Shown one piece after another: positions 58,506 to 64,000 of a DNA stretch of 64,000 bases; position 1 is the first letter of the stretch; each line of letters opens with the position of its first letter. This DNA is from Mya arenaria (lineage: Eukaryota > Mollusca > Bivalvia > Myida > Myidae). A program made the position numbers and the translations under genes. Below the pieces are notes generated by a model that worked only from the letters and a program-made list of their open reading frames with translations, was not told the origin of the DNA and searched no databases. The stretch spans positions 68,606,723 to 68,670,722 of the forward strand of contig NC_069127.1 in the NCBI RefSeq assembly GCF_026914265.1. The letters are read 5' to 3'.

Positions 58506-58717
58506 GCATGGACACTGGTTTGTGCCGGTAGTTTTAGTTGCCTCCATTAACAAGCTTAAAGAAACACGTTTAATCTTAAACTTATTAAAAACTACTTAAA
58601 TACGTCTTCTAATCGTGAAACGTGTACAACATAAAACATTTATTTATCGAAACAAAAACACACACACAGACGTTTTAACTTAATACAAACAACTTAAGGA
58701 AACAAATTTAAGGAGAT

Positions 58718-58776
58718 TCTTTTTCCGCATTCTTTTCTCTTTCACTTTTGGTGTGTCGAGGAACGTTGCAGTACTG
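58718..58776 (+). other. Probable noncoding leader exon of gene D
   Basis: The block ending CGAGGAACGTTGCAGTACTG with donor GTAAGT matches 37201-37269 upstream of gene C. Flanking sequence on both sides also matches, so the duplication includes the likely promoter. The leader intron is about 0.72 kb here against 3.6 kb in C, where a Harbinger element and a SINE-like element were added. Confidence 0.5.
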
Positions 58777-60338
58777 GTAAGTCTAATGATTATTTGTATG
58801 ATATTCCGTACTAATATAATTGTAGTGTTATCACAGTGTCATTGATGGTAGGTCTTACATTTGTTTTGCTTTTTGTTTTATTTGTAGAAGTAAACCAAGT
58901 TGTTGTGTTTTTTTTCAACTTCTGTGTTTGAGCATTAATTTGATAGCTGTCTTATTTAGGCAACTCTTCTTTAAACGTAATTCGTTGTGCTTAAAGGCAC
59001 TTTTCTATGTAAATAGTTTAGGTTTTAATTAAGATTATGTTGTAAAGCTCATTTTGTTAACAGCCAATTGTCTTTGAATATAACATTAGTTTTGAAATTT
59101 GGTTAGGTAGACTTTTGATATGTTCTTATTTCAAATGAAAGCATTCATAAATGAAATCGAACAACAAAATCAAACTATATATTGTCCTAATGTAGGCAAT
59201 TCGGTATCAAAATTGAGATTGAAAAATTAACTGCCGTCGTTTTAACTTTCAGATTCACTTGTAAACCTCTTTTTCCGAACCGCTGTGAACACCTGTCAGT
59301 CCAATCAACACGCCACAAATACCAATCGTAAACCCTGTTAAACAAATTTAAAGTTTCTTTCTGAGCTATGTTTTGTATGCATGACGATTTAAGTAAACAA
59401 ATCTAGATTCGTGCAAGGCCGATAATGGCAAAAAAGTTCCTTTTATTTCGTTGAAATATAATTGAAGTTAATACCTGCATGCGTTTCCTCGTCTTACAGA
59501 CCTTAATCTTCAGCGATGATTGTACCGGCGTTGTTGTTAGTGACGTCAGCAGTGGTCCTCGCGGCTCCTTGGACGGAAATGCCGCAAGCAATTGAAGCTA
59601 ACGATCGGAGCAAGCCGGATGAATATCGAAACCTTCAAAATCGTGCATAGTATACACATTTTGTTTAAAACTTACAATTAAAGCATTTTATGCGATTTTG
59701 AAACTTTTAAATTAGAAGGACGATATACAGTTTTTTTTTTCTAAACACAGACATAAGAGTGCATTATTCATTCAGCAAGGAAAGTTAATTACCATATTAA
59801 ATTAAATTAATTTGGTTACTTTTAAGAAGAAACCCCAAACAGCAGCTGGCAGCTACTCAGTTGAACGGACTTTTGTCAATCCGAGCCTAAAATAGTTTAA
59901 TTATAAATAGCGTTACTATAACGCTTTTCGGCAAAAACTAACTGATAATATATAGAGCTCGTATTTGACATGTTGATGATGCTTATTATTCTACCGAGAA
60001 AAGTGTTCACGTTTCACACGAACATTAAAGATATTCAATGTCTCGCACTATAAAACATGAACGAGTCCCTTTAGTCACTCATGGTTTGTTAAATGCACTT
60101 TTATATTACGAATTAAAGTGTGGCAAATGATAAGGAGTGTTAAAACTAAGATACAGACGGCTAGAATCCTTCAGCAAATGTTGATATTTCCTCAAATATC
60201 GTCTTTGAAGACCGCAATTCTTAATTACGTTATTAGCGGCAATGAACGATTGCATTGATGCGTGATTGATTGATTGACATTAGCACGTGATGTTATTAAT
60301 GTATTCTTAAAATGTCAAAATATCCATCATAGTTGTAT

Positions 60339-60545
60339 TAGTCCCTATGGCTTATGGATAGGGCATCGAATGTTGTTTTTTTTTACTTAACCGGCTAGGG
60401 TTCGCACCCCACTAAAACAAAATTATTTTGTTTATTCTTATATTGTATTTTTTCTGCAATTTCGATCTATCATCGTAAATTAATGATAAAATAAAGGTTT
60501 CCAGAAAACTTATATTAGGTCCAAAAACATGAGCGAGTCACTTTA
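60339..60545 (+). repeat. Possible tRNA-derived SINE in gene D intron 1
   Basis: TAGTCCCTATGGCTTATGGA is followed about 50 nt later by GGGTTCGCACCCC (60398-60410), a good B box. The right end ...GAGCGAGTCACTTTAAG resembles ends near 41573 and 60059 (GAACGAGTC(G/C)CTTTA). The A box is imperfect. Confidence 0.4.
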
Positions 60546-61199
60546 AGAAAGCATGTGTTTATAGTGTTTAAGCAGGGAACATGGAGAGAAACATCCTTAT
60601 ACATATGTTTAAGATTGTCAAAAACTGTTAAGCAAAACGTAAACATTTAGTTTTCTGTTATGTTGTAAACATTGTCAAAAATTCTGCTATTCAGGTAAAA
60701 ACTACAGTTCCCCTGCCGAGGAGACCAGAAGGCGGGCGATTTTTGAAAAGAACGTGAAAATAATGACCGCTCAAAATTTTCTATACATTCTGAGGATGAC
60801 TTCATATTACATGGACGTCAACCAGTTCTCAGATATGGTATGTGGTGCGTGCGTTGAGCGTTGTACTTAACACGTGCGTATGCATATGTTTGGGAACACT
60901 TATACTTAATCCTGCGAAAAATATCATTAAAAAAGGGTTACGTTTTGAAATGAATAGCAATGAAACTTATCAAGCGAAATCTGTATACCATTTCCATTGT
61001 TATTTCTGCATTATATTCTATTTAACGTTGCTTTATTTTCTGAGCTTGCAAATATAACAATTTTCTCAGCATATTAAATTAGCAATATCTTAAACATATC
61101 GACATCAATCCCATCTAAACATTTATGTACAAAAATATATTCTATATCATTCAGAAACATAAGGAAAATGAAGTGTAATTTAACCTAATACATCACTTT

Positions 61200-61330
61200 G
61201 TTCAACCTTTGACTAAACCAAAATTGTACATATATTTAATCATATTCAACATATTACCTCCAATTCCAGGTTTTATCAATTTATAACGCAGTCTTTCTCT
61301 TACTACATAATCAAAGGTTTTTTGTATACT
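61200..61330 (-). mobile_element. LINE reverse transcriptase fragment in gene D intron 2
   Basis: The minus strand encodes QKTFDYVVRERLRYKLIKPG, then IGGNMLNMIKYMYNFG. This is the KAFDxVxRxxLxxKLxxxGI...MLxxIKxMY block after the first catalytic aspartate motif of non-LTR reverse transcriptases. Residues upstream in the same frame (to about 61615) are less clearly related. It is a truncated fossil. Confidence 0.65.
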
Positions 61331-62923
61331 CAATGGCTCAAGGCCACAGTTATCTGCCCGGATGTGAATACAGAAAAAAGAGTGCTTGTGTTCAAGTATC
61401 AATAATTTATTAAAATTGAATGAAAAAGAAGCAAAAAATGTTCTTTTTGCAGAGAACTTGACTGAATTTGACACTCCATTGCAGAAATTGATAGTTTTCA
61501 GTGTAAATATTGGAAAATCATAGCTTGTGGAAGTCTGAAAATTAGTTGTTTGTAGCCGATTGACTCCTTGGCGGAAGGGTTCTGTATTTGAACTCAATTT
61601 TGACAGTCGGGTCAATGGTCAACATGGTGTTTTCTTGTGATTATATTTTGTGTCTTGAATTGTTCTAGAGATGCCATGTCCTTGTTTTTCAATTGGGATG
61701 TGTATAAAAAGCCAGGTTAGTGTCTATATGAAACATATAGTAAAAATAACTGTGGTCTCACGCCCTATAAAGGCGCTATATAAACATTGGCTTTTATTCA
61801 ACATATGAGTAATAGTACCATGTAGGACGAGATAAATTGTCAACAGTTAGTTCCCATACATGATCTGAAACCCGCCTGTGTTTCTATACATACAGTGTAT
61901 GTTTCTGCCCAATCAGTCAATTTATTGTTTAATATAATCGTAAATAAATTACTAATGGTACTCAGCAATGTGATTCCTCTGTAGTTTAATTATCATCATT
62001 GGCATTTCTCTTTTTATGCAAAGGAATAACAGAATCCTCAGACCATGCCTGTGGAAAATACCCACACGTATTTACTATCAATTTTCGCATCTGCCTTCAA
62101 CTAAATTCATTCCTGTCGCCATAAAAAGGAAGTTTTCAAAATAAGCCATCGTTTAACCTGTTTGTGTAATATCGTTGCAAATAACAAAATAGTGTTCAAT
62201 CTCTTTGATAATATCAACAAGTTCCCAATCAAGTTTGTTTATTTCAATCTTTCCTCTCGGGTCAATGTCACCTTAAACCAAGGCGCACGTGCATTATACA
62301 TCAAATTACATTCGATGCCAACGGAGACGAAACTTTATTGAATCAAAAATAAAGAAGCAAAAACTAGAACGTCAATTTATTATATGTGTGTGCATATATT
62401 TCAGGGAAATTTAATCAAATTAAAATTCTCAACATCAATATTTATGTGGAAAACTTTGTGTCAACCCACTTTTTAACTCCTTGGTATGGTGCTTACACCT
62501 CCTAAACAGGAGCTATCTTCGAGTTATCTGGGGGGGGGGGGGGGCTTGTCTAACCCTGTTTTCGTTGAGCTCAACTTTATAGTGTTATTGTTATTTAGAC
62601 CGCGCTTTAATTGTTAGACTGCAGGTTCCGATTCGTTATTGCATTCGGCTCAGTTAACAATGCCACATTACGTATAAATAAGTTTACCTGTTCAGATAAT
62701 ATATGCCTGAGTATTTGAAAATTGGCAAAAAAACAAAACAAAAACGATGTAGATATTTCTTCGTTTTCAGACTTCCGAAGAGTGGTTATCGCTCTACACA
62801 TGCCCGCTTCCAGATTATGTCAACACCAGAATTGACTCCAACTTCCTGCCGCCGGAGAATTTTATTGCCCCAACAACTGTTGATTGGCTTAAGAAAGGTT
62901 ACGTAACACCGGTTAAAAGCCAG

Positions 62924-64000
62924 GTAACCTCTTTAACTACATTTTAGTATTCTGCACGTGTACACACATGTCATTCATTACGTCTAAGTATATTTAAAAT
63001 GTTATAAATATGATTCACTAAAATCTGTGTTCGAGTGCGAACAGAAAATGTGCGCGTTAGTAGACCAAATCGTTTAGTAGGTGTGTTTGTGTTTCCTAGC
63101 GTATTGAGTGTGAATAGTTTCCTTTTCGACTTGACATTCTACATGAATTATACACATTTCTATTTTATGATCGACCTTACAACAATAACCAATATCAGTA
63201 AATATCACAATCACCGCATGTATGATTTACGAATAAAATAGGCAAATCTTTACGGGAAACAAAATTATTTCTTTAAATCACACTAATTAACTAAATATAA
63301 AGAATCAATTTTACACCTAAACGGAAGACATCCAGGCGAACCTATCAGTGATTGTTTTGGGGTTATTTTCACCGCCTGTGCTTTGCGAATTGGGAAAAAT
63401 ATACGACTATCGGAAAAATACAAATCAGTAAGTTGCACCAAGAATCAAAGCGCTGATAGCGCTGCATGAACAGGGTTTTATACGGGTTTTCACCATTATG
63501 ATTCACGAACATGTGTGTATTTATAAGGTGCTGATACGTAGCACAGCGAATCTAAGAGTCCCCGTGTAAAACAACCACAGGGGCCGCCCCAGGTTTATTG
63601 AAGCATGATAGTAAATGACAGATTAATATTTTATTGACAATACAGTTAATGTCGCTGTGAAAGCAGGCAAACCAGGATGGAGAATGTAACCAATCCCAGC
63701 ATAACTGCATCCTATGGTGTTACAATATGAGTTAAGCTTGCCAATGATTTATTAACCAAAGAAATAAAATAGAAAGTTGATCATCCAGGGTGAATTTAAA
63801 ATATACACTAAAACCGTTTCCGGTTGGTAATTAGATGTTGGCAGTAACACAGACTATACTAATTGTGAAATTTAAAACGATCCTTTTCAGGGCCACTGTT
63901 TAAATTATAAATAATATTTTAAAATCATATATACATTATTTACATAAAAATGGATTCTCAGCCGGGAGGAACGATAAAAAGATAGTATGCACCGGCTGGT
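62924..64000. other. Intron 3 of gene D, truncated by the window end
   Basis: No catalytic microexon (GCGSCW-type) occurs here. The matching intron of gene C is 1.95 kb, so its absence within 1.08 kb is expected. Otherwise AT-rich and featureless. Confidence 0.55.

Larger units (their letters stand above)
59516..62923 (+). pseudogene. Gene D: cathepsin L-like gene, 5' part only, exon 1 frameshifted; continues past the window
   Basis: Exons seen are 59516-59649, 60695-60837 and 62771-62923, with the same splice phases as gene C. Exon 1 gives the signal peptide MIVPALLLVTSAVVLAAPW, then lacks 5 bp after GAATAT compared with C, so the frame shifts and ends at TAG just before the donor. Exon 2 keeps an ERFNIN-like helix (EETRRRAIFEKNVKIMTAQN) and DVNQFSDM. 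Exon 3 keeps TSEEWLSLY, TVDWLKKGYVTPVKSQ and the donor. The catalytic microexon and the rest would lie beyond 64000. It is the closest relative of gene C (matching leader, exon 1 and exon 2). It may be a pseudogene, a polymorphic null or an assembly error. A LINE fragment lies in intron 2. Confidence 0.85.

Overview
The window looks like nuclear DNA of a marine invertebrate, most likely a bivalve mollusc. It is AT-rich, its genes are split by long introns, several small inverted-repeat elements recur in it, and it carries tandem repeats of the kind common in bivalve genomes. The species cannot be fixed from the sequence alone. No operon, phage, CRISPR array or LTR/viral element was seen.

The core is a cluster of four cathepsin L-like cysteine protease genes (papain family C1A with an I29 propeptide). 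Two lie on the minus strand: gene A (CDS 21253-25789, 7 coding exons, 346 aa) and gene B (CDS 28338-32171, 7 coding exons, 342 aa). Both are open from start to stop with consensus splice sites. Two lie on the plus strand: gene C (40904-50881) and gene D (59516 to beyond the window). The B and C pairs are arranged head to head. All four use the same intron positions and phases. In A, B and C the catalytic cysteine sits on a 33-bp phase 0-0 microexon. Gene C has an in-frame stop just after its signal peptide, and a 1.22-kb fold-back transposon with an 8-bp target duplication lies inside its exon 6. Gene D lacks 5 bp in exon 1 relative to C, which shifts the frame. C and D also share a likely noncoding leader exon, so they come from a duplication that includes the promoter region.

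Left flank (1-21 kb): a 1.15-kb array of about 150-bp units carrying perfect AGGTCACAGTGACCT palindromes (1517-2670); LINE fragments (about 5190-5330, 12383-13350, 16675-17877); the 3' end of an unrecognised spliced gene (exons 8179-8328, 10122-10233, 10692-10762); a 50-bp minisatellite (14560-15290); and a 0.9-kb CTA/CTG triplet array (19777-20685).

Middle (26-40 kb): a 27-bp minisatellite, a 21-bp minisatellite, a transposase-like fragment on the minus strand (36110-36493), and a decayed PIF/Harbinger element (39501-40651) inserted in the leader intron of gene C. Another Harbinger remnant lies in intron 1 of gene A.

Right flank (46-58 kb): three large tandem arrays (26-bp, 64-bp and 80-bp units), a perfect 72-bp palindrome bounded by 8-bp direct repeats, and several MITE-like elements. 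The main points for follow-up are the microexon carrying the protease nucleophile, the inactivation of C and D, the inverted repeat pair flanking exon 3 of C, the palindromic elements with 8-bp duplications, and the array of perfect oestrogen-response-type palindromes.
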